Assembly (NCBI GenBank): GCA_036260935.1
Contig: DATALQ010000022.1
Location: 108,235-172,234 of the forward strand
Direction: 5' to 3'
Source: JAEYOM01 sp036260935
Lineage (GTDB): Bacteria > Bacillota > Clostridia > Acetivibrionales > DTU013
DNA length: 64,000 nt
The notes under the pieces were generated by a model, which was not told the origin of the DNA, did no database searches, and saw only the letters and a program-made list of their open reading frames with translations. Shown one piece after another: positions 52,246 through 60,883 of the stretch (its first letter is position 1; each line of letters starts with the position of its first letter). The translations under genes were made by a program, and so were the position numbers.

Positions 52246-54360
52246 CTATACCTTGAACCTTGAAACACTCTCTGCGAGAGATTCGGAACTTTGCTTTGCC
52301 GCACTCATCAATTCCGAGACCCTGGACGCCCTCTCCATTACGTCAGAAGCTTTCTGAGAGATATTCTGCGTTCCCTGGGCCTCCTCGCTGTTGGAGACGG
52401 TAACCTCATTTATTGCTTTGACCATATTCTGTATTGAAGCAAGCAATTCTTCCGAAGTTGCCGAAAAATCGGCAACAAGCTCCTGAATCGACGCCGCATC
52501 ATTGTAATACTGCTCTCCGATTCCCACCATCGTTTTATAATCGCTGATCACATTTGTATCAATGAAATTCAAAGCTTTCTCGGAGCTTGAAGCAAGGTCT
52601 CCAACCGAGCTTACGACCTCCATCGTAACATTCCGGATCTTATTGACGGTGTTCTTCGAGTTTTCTGCGAGTTTTCTGATTTCATCGGCTACAACCGCGA
52701 AGCCCTTGCCCGCTTGTCCTGCCCTGGCGGCCTCAATTGCCGCGTTCAGCGCAAGCAGGTTTGTCTGCTCGGCGATCTGAAGTATGGACTCCGTTAGTAC
52801 ATTTATTTTCTCAACCGCTTTGGATCGTTCCAATGCCTTTTTCATCTCTGAATCTATATCGCTGCGTATATCATGTGCGGTGTTTTGAGAGGCAATCGCA
52901 TTTTCTTTCAAGTACTGGGCACGCTTGCTTATCTCGCCGGCTAAGGCCGATCCGTTCTGTGCTTTTTCGGCAATAGACCGTATCGCGCTTTCAATCTCAC
53001 TTGAGGTTGCATTCATCTCTTCGGTGGAGGCTGCCGTTTCTTCGGTTACGGCGGACATTTCTTCGGTGGTGGTCGTTACCTCGGCGATTCTCTCCGTTAG
53101 TTCGGTTAAATTATCCGATGATACAAGAATATTCTCCTTAACGTTATGAACAATGCCCGATGTCTGTTCGATCAGACGTCTCATATCGGAAATCATCGAG
53201 TTAATGCTCTTTGTGAGAAAACCTAGTTCATCATGCCGTTTGGTAAATAGATTTACGGTGAGATCACCGGAAGCAGCCTGCCCCGAGGCTTTAATAATCC
53301 TGTTTATAGTCCTGCTCATACTGTTTGCCATAAGAATACCGATTCCCGAAGCAATTAAGACGGCAAGAATGATGAAAATAACAGTTGTACGTATAATCTG
53401 TTTTGCAGAAGCATTCAATTCGGAAGTCGGTATCAAGCCGATAATAGTATATCCTGAATTTCCTATCTTTGAGTAAGTCATAAGGTATGGTTCGCTTTTA
53501 TAATCTACTTCCCAGGAACCGTTTTTATTTTGACTCAATATAATGTCGTTGTAAAATTTCTGATTCGCAATTAAAACTCTTTTATCAGCACCGTTGTTTG
53601 CAAAGTCAGCTTTGTCCGGGCTTACAAGGTGTACCTCTCCTCCTTTACCGAGATTCGTACCGTCCAGAAATTCCTGTATCAGACTCATTTTAAGGTCGAT
53701 AATCAAAATGCCTATCAAATCTCCAGTCATTGTGCTTTTTATTTCCTTTAGGGCAGTAACCGAGTTATTTTTCACGATAATGCCCAGCTTATCGTCAAAC
53801 TCTTTATGCGAACCGAGCCATACGGTTTTTCCCTTCAATTTCTCCATTTCCTTAAACAAACTAAAATTCTTTACGGAGTCAATCTTGAAATCCGAGGGCG
53901 CTTTTGAGCCTGAAGGCAGTATGGATTTATTGCCCTCACCGATAAGGTAAATGTTTGAAACATATTTGCTGGAAGACGAAATATTCAATAAGTCGTTGGA
54001 TACGTTCCGGTACAGTTCAGCTGCTGCAGCCGGGTCATTGCTGCCGTCTGACGTATCCGAGAGATAATCACGGATATCTTTTTTAATAAGTAGTTGTTTA
54101 CTAAGGTCGTCTATTGACGAGTAAACGACGTCTAAATATTTGCCGCCGTTTTCCATAGTTGCGACGGTTGATTGCTGCGCAACTTTGCGTACGGCATTTG
54201 ATGAGCTGGAATAGGATATTATACCCAGAATCATGAGAAAAATAATCGGGACAGCAAACACAGATATGAGTTTTAAACGTATTGTCTTTATTTTAAGGAT
54301 ATTCGAGATAAATTCAAATATAGATAAAAAAAACTCCGATGTCACTTTGAAAATTGCCAT
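52246..54360 (-). CDS. Methyl-accepting chemotaxis protein with Cache-type sensor
   Basis: A 704-residue chemoreceptor: membrane helix about 28-50, an extracellular double-Cache-like domain of about 270 residues (51-320), second helix about 325-347, HAMP (348-400), then the signalling coiled coil with tip (EQTNLLALNAAIEAARAGQ, then GKGFAVVADEIRKLAENS). An EEMSAVTEETAASTEEMNAT stretch resembles methylation sites. It could bind a small ligand directly or read the orphan binding protein encoded downstream (50526-52103). GAAGG lies 9 bases before the ATG. Confidence 0.94.
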   Translation of the reverse strand: MAIFKVTSEFFLSIFEFISNILKIKTIRLKLISVFAVPIIFLMILGIISYSSSSNAVRKVAQQSTVATMENGGKYLDVVYSSIDDLSKQLLIKKDIRDYLSDTSDGSNDPAAAAELYRNVSNDLLNISSSSKYVSNIYLIGEGNKSILPSGSKAPSDFKIDSVKNFSLFKEMEKLKGKTVWLGSHKEFDDKLGIIVKNNSVTALKEIKSTMTGDLIGILIIDLKMSLIQEFLDGTNLGKGGEVHLVSPDKADFANNGADKRVLIANQKFYNDIILSQNKNGSWEVDYKSEPYLMTYSKIGNSGYTIIGLIPTSELNASAKQIIRTTVIFIILAVLIASGIGILMANSMSRTINRIIKASGQAASGDLTVNLFTKRHDELGFLTKSINSMISDMRRLIEQTSGIVHNVKENILVSSDNLTELTERIAEVTTTTEEMSAVTEETAASTEEMNATSSEIESAIRSIAEKAQNGSALAGEISKRAQYLKENAIASQNTAHDIRSDIDSEMKKALERSKAVEKINVLTESILQIAEQTNLLALNAAIEAARAGQAGKGFAVVADEIRKLAENSKNTVNKIRNVTMEVVSSVGDLASSSEKALNFIDTNVISDYKTMVGIGEQYYNDAASIQELVADFSATSEELLASIQNMVKAINEVTVSNSEEAQGTQNISQKASDVMERASRVSELMSAAKQSSESLAESVSRFKV

Positions 54361-54438
54361 TATAAATTACCTTCTTTCTACAAATGCAATGGATAATTTT
54401 ATAAGGACTAATCAAAATCGCAACAAATATATGTATAC

Positions 54439-54467
54439 ATAATATCACTTGATTTGTAAAAAGTCTA
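54439..54467 (-). promoter_or_regulatory. Probable promoter of the Cache chemoreceptor
   Basis: On the minus strand TAGACT (54467-54462) and TATTAT (54444-54439) are 17 bases apart, with a leader of about 75 bases. Confidence 0.55.
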
Positions 54468-54602
54468 ACCAGAATAAGGAAGTGCTATGAACAAGCTTTA
54501 ATGCACCATATAAAGCTATAATATTGACCTTATCCTTAACCACATTGATAGATGTAGTCAATAATCGCTTAAAGTTGAAAGCTTTGATTTGATCGATTGC
54601 TT

Positions 54603-54640
54603 AAGTCGGTAGAAATCAAATATCTCGGTTCTACCGACTT
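54603..54640 (-). terminator. Perfect 12-base stem after the sugar ABC operon
   Basis: AAGTCGGTAGAA (54603-54614) pairs perfectly with TTCTACCGACTT (54629-54640), loop 14 bases. No U tract follows, so it may stabilise the 3' end or terminate weakly. Confidence 0.55.
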
Positions 54641-54674
54641 GTTGAACTTATCTTCCCGGATAGAAGTACTACTA

Positions 54675-55808
54675 TTATGTCAAATCTTTTCCGGGTGTAT
54701 TATCTTTCCCGGATTTTTTTCTCTTCAATTTCATCCATTCCGGCAGCAACAGCTTAAATCCGCCCTTTTCGCGAAGCGCGAGAACAACGCTCTGAAGCAG
54801 GATAAAGAAGCACAGCATAAGCCCGGTGGTAATGCTCTGCCAATATGGCTCCCTAAGCCCTGAAGTAACCACAATACTGGTGATAGTCTTCAAACTGAGC
54901 ACCCCGAAAAGTGCACCGATTACACTGCCAACGCCGCCGGTTAATAATGTCCCGCCGATAATAGCAGATGCAATCGCTTGTATTTCTGCTGCGGTAGCAT
55001 TGGCAGCGTCTCCCGCCCCTGTATGCAGCATATAGACATAACCGGCTATTCCTGATAACAGCCCGGCCAGTAAATAGGAATAGAATTTTGTGCGCTTTAC
55101 ATTGATGCCGAGCATTAACGCACTCTGTGTGTTACCGCCTACCGCATAGAGGTTACGCCCGAATCGCGTCCATTTCAGAATTACAGCTACAGCTAATACT
55201 ATCACTATAGCCACTATTACGCCGACCTCAATTTTGGCGGGAATAAAATTCCCGGTCTTTCCGTAAAAACCGATACCCGGGATTGCAAGGCGAAATTGCT
55301 TAAGGGCCACAAAAGCTTCCTGCGCCGCTGTGCGCGGGACAGCGCTGACTATGGTTACCATGCCTTTTGCAAAAAACATACCCGCTAAAGTGACAATAAA
55401 GGGCTGTATATCCAAATACGCTATCAATATTCCCTGAATCAGTCCGAACGCCAACCCTATACCCAAAGCTATAGCCAACGAGCCTATTACGCTGCCGCCG
55501 CGGTCGTCCAGATAAACAACGCAGGTCATGGTCACAAGCGCGGTTATGCCTCCCCCCGAAATATCTATCCCGCCTGCTATCATAACTGCAACCAATCCGC
55601 AGGCGATAACAATCAAAAACGCATTGTTATTGAAAAGATCGAGGAACTGCTGAGGATTCAAGAACCCTCGGCCCCAGACAAGCATGGCAAGTATGTACAT
55701 GCCGAAGAAGGTGCAAATCGTTATTCTCAAAAGCAAACTGGTGTTGGAAATAGGCTCCCTGCCTTTTTTCTCCGGTATTCCGGCAAATAAACCTTTATTA
55801 TTTGTCAT
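54675..55808 (-). CDS. Sugar ABC transporter permease (YjfF/RbsC-type)
   Basis: A 377-residue permease with about ten helices and the BPD_transp_2 hallmark stretches GGIDISGGGITALV (about 80) and AVGGNTQSALMLGINVKRTK (about 225). Two different permeases in one operon is the arrangement of the YtfQ-YtfR-YtfT-YjfF galactofuranose transporter, which forms a heterodimeric channel. Last gene of the operon. Ribosome site GGAGAG. The exact sugar is not determined by sequence. Confidence 0.92.
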   Translation of the reverse strand: MTNNKGLFAGIPEKKGREPISNTSLLLRITICTFFGMYILAMLVWGRGFLNPQQFLDLFNNNAFLIVIACGLVAVMIAGGIDISGGGITALVTMTCVVYLDDRGGSVIGSLAIALGIGLAFGLIQGILIAYLDIQPFIVTLAGMFFAKGMVTIVSAVPRTAAQEAFVALKQFRLAIPGIGFYGKTGNFIPAKIEVGVIVAIVIVLAVAVILKWTRFGRNLYAVGGNTQSALMLGINVKRTKFYSYLLAGLLSGIAGYVYMLHTGAGDAANATAAEIQAIASAIIGGTLLTGGVGSVIGALFGVLSLKTITSIVVTSGLREPYWQSITTGLMLCFFILLQSVVLALREKGGFKLLLPEWMKLKRKKSGKDNTPGKDLT

Positions 55809-55861
55809 ATCATCAACTCTCCGTTATTTTCATCGCTATAACAACAATTGATTTACAGGCT

Positions 55862-56947
55862 TTAAACGCCGTCGGAGAAACTTTCAGGAGAATTCTCCGT
55901 TATCTTCGCCGGCTTTTTAAACAGCTTGTCGCGCAGCTTAAGGGCATATTCTTTTACAATTGGCGAACTAATTACAACGATGGCTATAATAACAATTGCC
56001 TTGTAGGCTTTTACCGCTGTTGAAGGAACCTTCATGGCGTAAAGTGTAATCGTCAGCGCCTGAATTATAAATGCCCCTATCACTGAACCGGCCAGGCTGA
56101 ATTTTCCGCCGCCCAGAGAATTGCCTCCGATGGCGACTGCCAGAATAGCGTCCATTTCGATATCTATAAGAAGGCTTTCATGGTTGATAAGTCCGATTCT
56201 GCAGACGTTGACACAGCCTGCGATAGCCACGCAAACGCCCAGTATCATAAAGGATAACAGTTTTATCCAGGCAGCGTTGATTCCGTTCAAGCGGGCGGAT
56301 TTTTCGTTGATTCCAACCGCTTGTGTGTATAACCCGAGATTGGTGAATTTTAAGACAAGCCAGATCAACACCCCGAATAGTATCATGATTAGAATGGGTG
56401 TGGGTATGGGAATGCCGGGAATAAAACCTCCGATAGCTTCCAACAGCGGACTTGAAACAGTAGGAGTTGCCCCGCCGTTTATCCAATAGGCAATGGAGCG
56501 ACCGGCAGAAAACAGTATTAAGGTCGCAATCATCGGCTGGATCTTGAATGCGGCAACCAATGTGCCGTTGAATACGCCGAAAAGAATTGCAACGATACAG
56601 CTTGCCAAAAAGGCGAAAAGAATAGTTGTTATTGTAATTTGATTCCCGCGAAGCACATTGACAAAAATACTGCCCGCTATTGCCGCCGCTGCGCCAACAC
56701 TGATATCCTGTCCTCTCGACGATGCTGTTACCAGCGTCATACCGATTGCCAAAATAGCAAGCTCGGATGCGCCGTTTATGATACTGATCAGATTTCCTGA
56801 AAGAACGGTGTCCCCATCATTGTTGGTTATAATGGATATGGAGAAAAATCCAATATCCCTGATTAAATTGTAAACAATCAGCAAAAAGAGCGCGAGCAAC
56901 GGGACAACCAATTGTGACCTCGCGAATTTATTTAAACCCTTAGCCAT
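55862..56947 (-). CDS. Sugar ABC transporter permease (YtfT-type)
   Basis: A 361-residue permease with about ten helices and the conserved GQDISVGAAAAIAGSIFVNV and AVGINEKSARLNGINAAWIK stretches. It overlaps the ATPase gene by 8 bases, so translation is coupled, and precedes the second permease by 53 bases. With that partner it should form a heterodimeric pore. Confidence 0.92.
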   Translation of the reverse strand: MAKGLNKFARSQLVVPLLALFLLIVYNLIRDIGFFSISIITNNDGDTVLSGNLISIINGASELAILAIGMTLVTASSRGQDISVGAAAAIAGSIFVNVLRGNQITITTILFAFLASCIVAILFGVFNGTLVAAFKIQPMIATLILFSAGRSIAYWINGGATPTVSSPLLEAIGGFIPGIPIPTPILIMILFGVLIWLVLKFTNLGLYTQAVGINEKSARLNGINAAWIKLLSFMILGVCVAIAGCVNVCRIGLINHESLLIDIEMDAILAVAIGGNSLGGGKFSLAGSVIGAFIIQALTITLYAMKVPSTAVKAYKAIVIIAIVVISSPIVKEYALKLRDKLFKKPAKITENSPESFSDGV

Positions 56948-58460
56948 TTTGAGCTGCCTCCCCCGCTATCGTATGCATAATTTTAGCCTGTGTCATGTCC
57001 TCGTCCCTCAATTCGCCGACTATATTGCGATCCCGCATAACGATGAGCCGCGAACAAGTGCGAAGCATCTCCTCTATTTCTGATGAAATAAACGTAACGC
57101 TTACGCCGTCTTCGGCAAGCTTGAGCACAAGCTTCTGTATTTCAACCTTTGTACCGACGTCAATACCGCGTGTCGGTTCGTCCAGGATAAGATACTTTGG
57201 ATTTGTGAGCAGCCAGCGTGCAAGTATTGCCTTTTGCTGATTACCGCCCGAGAGTTGTCTTACGGGAGTATCCGACGAAGCGGTTTTTATCCCTAATAAT
57301 TTGATGTACTTATCTGCAAAGGCTTCCGCCTCAGTTCTGGAAAACGGCCGGAAAAAGCCCTTCATTACCTGCAGCGCAAGTATAATATTTTCACGCACGG
57401 ACAAATCCTCAATGATGCCGTCCTGTTTTCTATCCTCGGGCAGATACCCGATACCATGCTTCATTGCGTCCTTGGGTTTCCTTATTTTAACGTTTTTACC
57501 GCTTACCCTCACCCTGCCGCCTGTAACTTTATCTGCGCCGAATATCGTACGTACGCTTTCGCTGCGGCCAGAGCCAAGAAGTCCGGTAAACCCGTTTACT
57601 TCTCCCTTGTAAATTTTGAAGTCAAACGCTTTCGTACCCTCTGCGCTTGATAATCCAAATGCCTCGTAAACAGGTGTGGCGTCCGACCCTGCTTGTGATG
57701 CCTTACGATTTTGCAATGCTGAAATGTCGTCAAGTTCTTTACCCAACATCTTTGAAATCAGCTGCACTCGAGGCAGATCCTTTATTTCATACTCCCCTAC
57801 GAACTCACCGTTCCGCAAAACCGTTATCCTGTCGCACACCTCGTAAACCTGTTCAAGAAAATGCGTTATGAAGATTATGCCAACACCTCGGGACTTCAGT
57901 TCGCGCATAAGAGAGAAAAGCTTTGCAACCTCGTGTTCGTCGAGCGAGGAGGTCGGCTCGTCCAGTATAAGTACTTTGCAGTCCATATCCACGGCACGGG
58001 CAATGGCGACCATCTGCTGTACAGCCAGCGAACAGGTGGCAAGCTGTTGAGAGGCTCTCGCAGGGATATTGAGTTTGGCAAGTATCTCCGTCGTCCTCTT
58101 TTCCATAGAACGCCAATTTACAAAACGGTAATTGCCCCGCCCAATAAATATATTTTCGGCAACTGTTAGATTAGGGCAAAGGGTTATCTCCTGATAAACC
58201 GTGCTAATGCCCAAATTCTGAGCCTCTTGAGGTGATTTTACAGTAATCTCCCTGTTTATACCGGCTATGTGGATTTGCCCTGAATCTTTAGGGAATACGC
58301 CTGTCAAAACTTTGATCAAGGTTGACTTGCCGGCTCCATTCTCACCCATCAGGGCGTGAATTTCGCCATTGCGAAGAGTGAAATCCACATTTTGCAAGGC
58401 GCGCACACCCGGGAATGCTTTGCATATTTTCCGCATGGATAAAACGATATCGTTTTGCAT
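56940..58460 (-). CDS. Sugar ABC transporter ATPase with two ATPase domains (YtfR/RbsA-type)
   Basis: A 506-residue double ATPase. The N-terminal half has Walker A GENGAGKST (39-47), signature CSLAVQQMVAIARAV and Walker B VLILDEPTSSLD. The C-terminal half has the degenerate P-loop GLLGSGRSE usual for this family, signature LSGGNQQKAILARW and Walker B LILDEPTRGIDVG. Start 58460 follows AAAGGA by about 9 bases; the upstream frame extension is not part of the family. It energises the two permeases downstream. Confidence 0.94.
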   Translation of the reverse strand: MQNDIVLSMRKICKAFPGVRALQNVDFTLRNGEIHALMGENGAGKSTLIKVLTGVFPKDSGQIHIAGINREITVKSPQEAQNLGISTVYQEITLCPNLTVAENIFIGRGNYRFVNWRSMEKRTTEILAKLNIPARASQQLATCSLAVQQMVAIARAVDMDCKVLILDEPTSSLDEHEVAKLFSLMRELKSRGVGIIFITHFLEQVYEVCDRITVLRNGEFVGEYEIKDLPRVQLISKMLGKELDDISALQNRKASQAGSDATPVYEAFGLSSAEGTKAFDFKIYKGEVNGFTGLLGSGRSESVRTIFGADKVTGGRVRVSGKNVKIRKPKDAMKHGIGYLPEDRKQDGIIEDLSVRENIILALQVMKGFFRPFSRTEAEAFADKYIKLLGIKTASSDTPVRQLSGGNQQKAILARWLLTNPKYLILDEPTRGIDVGTKVEIQKLVLKLAEDGVSVTFISSEIEEMLRTCSRLIVMRDRNIVGELRDEDMTQAKIMHTIAGEAAQNG

Positions 58461-58573
58461 AGGTACCCGTCCTTTATGTATTGGAAGTTTCATAAAGATA
58501 GCGGTGCGTGTATGCGGAAAATATCCGCATACACCGCATCGCACACACTTGTTGAAGGATAAAGATTTACCTG

Positions 58574-59629
58574 TTATTCGCCAAGACCGTATGTATCAAT
58601 ATCTGCCTGTGTAAGAGTAGTTGCGTCAAAACCCTTTTCTTCGGAAATAACCTTCTTTTCCGTAAGCGTCTCGCCGGCTTGAAGCTTCTTTATCATTCCT
58701 TCGATTACAGAAGCCTGGAAGGGGCTGCACTGTCCGTCATAGTTCCAATTTTTTGCAAGCAGTTCCCTAAGTGCCCACTTGTTACAATCGAAGCCCATTA
58801 CAACAACATCTTTGCCAACGCCGTGAGTAATACCAGCTTCATCCAGCGCTGCAACGGCACCCTTTGCCATACCATCATTTTCAGCATAGATAACATTGAA
58901 TTTTTCCTTGGAGTTGATTACTGATTCAACAATTTTCTTTGCAGTGGCTTCATCCCAGGTAGCGGTCTGCTGTACAACCTTTTTCATAGTGCCGGCTGCA
59001 AATTCAGCATCTAACGCTGCTGTACGGCCAATCTGAGCATCGGAACCCATTGCGCCCTGAATGTGGATGACGTTGTATTCCGGCAGCTTCTGTGCTTTCA
59101 GCCATTCTACTGCTGTAGTGCCTTCATTTGCCATGTTGGAAACAACGGCAGCTTCATACAGGCTTTCATCGGCTTTCAGCATACGGTCAAAGAGGAATAC
59201 TTTGACGCCAGCTTCCTTAGCGCTTTTAAGAACAGTATCCCAACCGTCTGTAGCAGCGGCTGAGATAAGAAGATAGTCTACACCGTCGGTAACAAACTGC
59301 TGAGCTGCGTTCAACTGCTCATCATTCTTCAGGCTGTAGAAGGTCGAGACCTTATATCCGTTCGCTTCTGTGAAGACTTTTTCAAAGTCTGCAACATTGG
59401 CTGCGCGATATCCGGACTCGGAAGGTGGATTGTTGACGATACCAACTTTAATTGGACCCTTAGCAGTATCTTCCGGAGTAGCTGCCGCTGCCGGTGCCGC
59501 TTCGGTTGCTGCCGGTGCTGCTACGGTCGCTGCCGCTGCATTGTCGGATGCCGCTGGTGCCTGTGAACCGCATGCGCACAGTCCGATTACCATTGCCACA
59601 ACAAGGAGAACCGTTAAAAATTTTTTCAT
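58574..59629 (-). CDS. Sugar-binding lipoprotein (YtfQ-like)
   Basis: A 351-residue periplasmic-binding-protein-type lipoprotein with lipobox LCAC (Cys20) and an Ala/Pro-rich linker (about 25-58). The type 1 binding fold has KVGIVNNPPSESGYRAANVA near residue 60 and YAENDGMAKGAVAALDEAGI near 250, as in galactofuranose/ribose-binding proteins. GGGAGGAAG lies 4-8 bases before ATG 59629. It captures substrate for the ATPase and permeases downstream. Confidence 0.92.
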   Translation of the reverse strand: MKKFLTVLLVVAMVIGLCACGSQAPAASDNAAAATVAAPAATEAAPAAAATPEDTAKGPIKVGIVNNPPSESGYRAANVADFEKVFTEANGYKVSTFYSLKNDEQLNAAQQFVTDGVDYLLISAAATDGWDTVLKSAKEAGVKVFLFDRMLKADESLYEAAVVSNMANEGTTAVEWLKAQKLPEYNVIHIQGAMGSDAQIGRTAALDAEFAAGTMKKVVQQTATWDEATAKKIVESVINSKEKFNVIYAENDGMAKGAVAALDEAGITHGVGKDVVVMGFDCNKWALRELLAKNWNYDGQCSPFQASVIEGMIKKLQAGETLTEKKVISEEKGFDATTLTQADIDTYGLGE

Positions 59630-59659
59630 ACTCTTCCTCCCAAAATACAATAATTATTT

Positions 59660-59675
59660 AGAAGGTATACCTTCT
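59660..59675. promoter_or_regulatory. 16-base perfect palindrome, candidate operator of the sugar ABC operon
   Basis: AGAAGGTATACCTTCT lies 31 bases before the ATG of the YtfQ-like gene and 7 bases downstream of its predicted -10 element, so it covers the likely transcription start. Confidence 0.6.
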
Positions 59676-59682
59676 CTATTTT

Positions 59683-59712
59683 TTTATATCATATCGAAAA
59701 AAGTAAAAACAA
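59683..59712 (-). promoter_or_regulatory. Probable promoter of the sugar ABC operon
   Basis: On the minus strand TTGTTT (59712-59707) and TATAAA (59688-59683) are 18 bases apart. The weak -35 fits activation by the AraC-type regulator encoded upstream. Confidence 0.45.
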
Positions 59713-59824
59713 TATCCACATGAGAACCGCGTAAGAATTTCAACCATCCTGATTATATAGCAAACTATTCCAAATCTCCAAAAATAGTTAAGTCTTTTCA
59801 GCGTAATTTTTTATACCTTTACAG

Positions 59825-59859
59825 TAAAAAAACAACCTCTGCCGAAAGTACCGGGTTGT
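59825..59859 (-). terminator. Terminator of the regulator-kinase-binding protein operon
   Basis: On the minus strand ACAACC (59859-59854) pairs with GGTTGT (59837-59832), followed by a T run (59831-59825). It starts 5 bases after the binding-protein stop and separates the control genes from the transporter genes. Confidence 0.75.
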
Positions 59860-59863
59860 GCTT

Positions 59864-60859
59864 TCAGTATTTCCTGCTGTCAATCATTTCCCGAGTGACG
59901 GAGAAGCAGTCGAATTGGGTCTCGTCTATAAGTGTTTTCCGCTCGATCGGTTCACCGCGCTGAAGACGCTTGATTATCTTGTCAACAAAGGGGCCTTGCA
60001 GCGGGTTACATTCCACATCAAGCGCGATTTTCCCGGTCATGCAGTATTCGAGCCCAAGCTTTGTCGCATCGAACGATATGACGATCACGCCGTCGTCCGC
60101 ATTACATTTTAGTCCCGCCTCTTCTATTGCGTCGATCGCGCCAAGCGCCTCTCCGTCGTTCTCACAGTAAACGATGTCGATATCCTTTGTCTGTTTCAAG
60201 ATAGTACCCATGACTTCGTAAGCCTTGGCCCTGGTGAAATCTCCGCATTCCTGTGCTACCATTTCCCAGTTGGGGTTGCGTGTAATTGCTCTCTCCAGCG
60301 CATTAGTCCTGCCTATCTGTGCGGATGAGCCGATTGTTCCCTGGATATGGACGATCCGGATGTGTTCATCTATTCTCTGCTGCTTTTTCAACAGGCTCTC
60401 CAGCCAGTATACGGCTTTCTCGCCCTCTTCGCCGAAGTTGGAGCCGATATAGGCCGGATACAGGTTCTCGTCCTCCACTTTAATATCGCGGTCGACCATG
60501 ATGACTGGTATATCGGCATCCTTTGCTTCCTGCAAAATAGAATCCCAGCCCGTCTCAACCTTCGGAGAGAATACTATATAGTCTACGTTCTGCTGGATAA
60601 AGGTACGGATTGCCCGGATCTGGTTTTCCTCCTTCTGCCTGGCATCGTCATAAATCAGTTCGTATCCATTCTTAATGCTCAGCGCAGCCTTTATGCTCTC
60701 AGTGTTGGCCACCCGCCACTCCGATTCGGCGCCGACCTGCGAAAATCCGACAACGATCAGGTTATCTTTAGAAACACCCGCCATAGGTGATACTTCATTT
60801 ACGCACCCGCAAAGCAGGAAGGCAAAACAAGCCGCCAGCGCTATCATTCTTATCTTCAT
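59864..60859 (-). CDS. Second sugar-binding lipoprotein, probable sensor subunit (YtfQ-like)
   Basis: A 331-residue lipoprotein (LCGC lipobox, Cys19). It resembles E. coli YtfQ more closely than the transporter's own binding protein does: VVGFSQVGAESEWRVAN near residue 32, DDARQKEENQIRAIRTFIQQ, then IPVIMVDRDI, and QGTIGSSAQIGRTNALERAI. It follows the histidine kinase by 24 bases and is cut off from the transporter genes by a terminator. That position suggests it delivers the bound sugar signal to the kinase, as XylFII does for LytS. GTAGGAGATGGAAGT precedes the ATG. Confidence 0.9.
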   Translation of the reverse strand: MKIRMIALAACFAFLLCGCVNEVSPMAGVSKDNLIVVGFSQVGAESEWRVANTESIKAALSIKNGYELIYDDARQKEENQIRAIRTFIQQNVDYIVFSPKVETGWDSILQEAKDADIPVIMVDRDIKVEDENLYPAYIGSNFGEEGEKAVYWLESLLKKQQRIDEHIRIVHIQGTIGSSAQIGRTNALERAITRNPNWEMVAQECGDFTRAKAYEVMGTILKQTKDIDIVYCENDGEALGAIDAIEEAGLKCNADDGVIVISFDATKLGLEYCMTGKIALDVECNPLQGPFVDKIIKRLQRGEPIERKTLIDETQFDCFSVTREMIDSRKY

Positions 60860-60883
60860 ACTTCCATCTCCTACCTCAATAAG

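Larger units (their letters stand above)
54361..54674. other. 314-base gap with chemoreceptor promoter and an inverted repeat
   Basis: The left half holds the chemoreceptor promoter and an ATGTATACAT palindrome (54431-54440). The right end holds a 12-base stem at 54603-54640 that closes the sugar transporter operon. No gene was seen between them. Confidence 0.6.
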
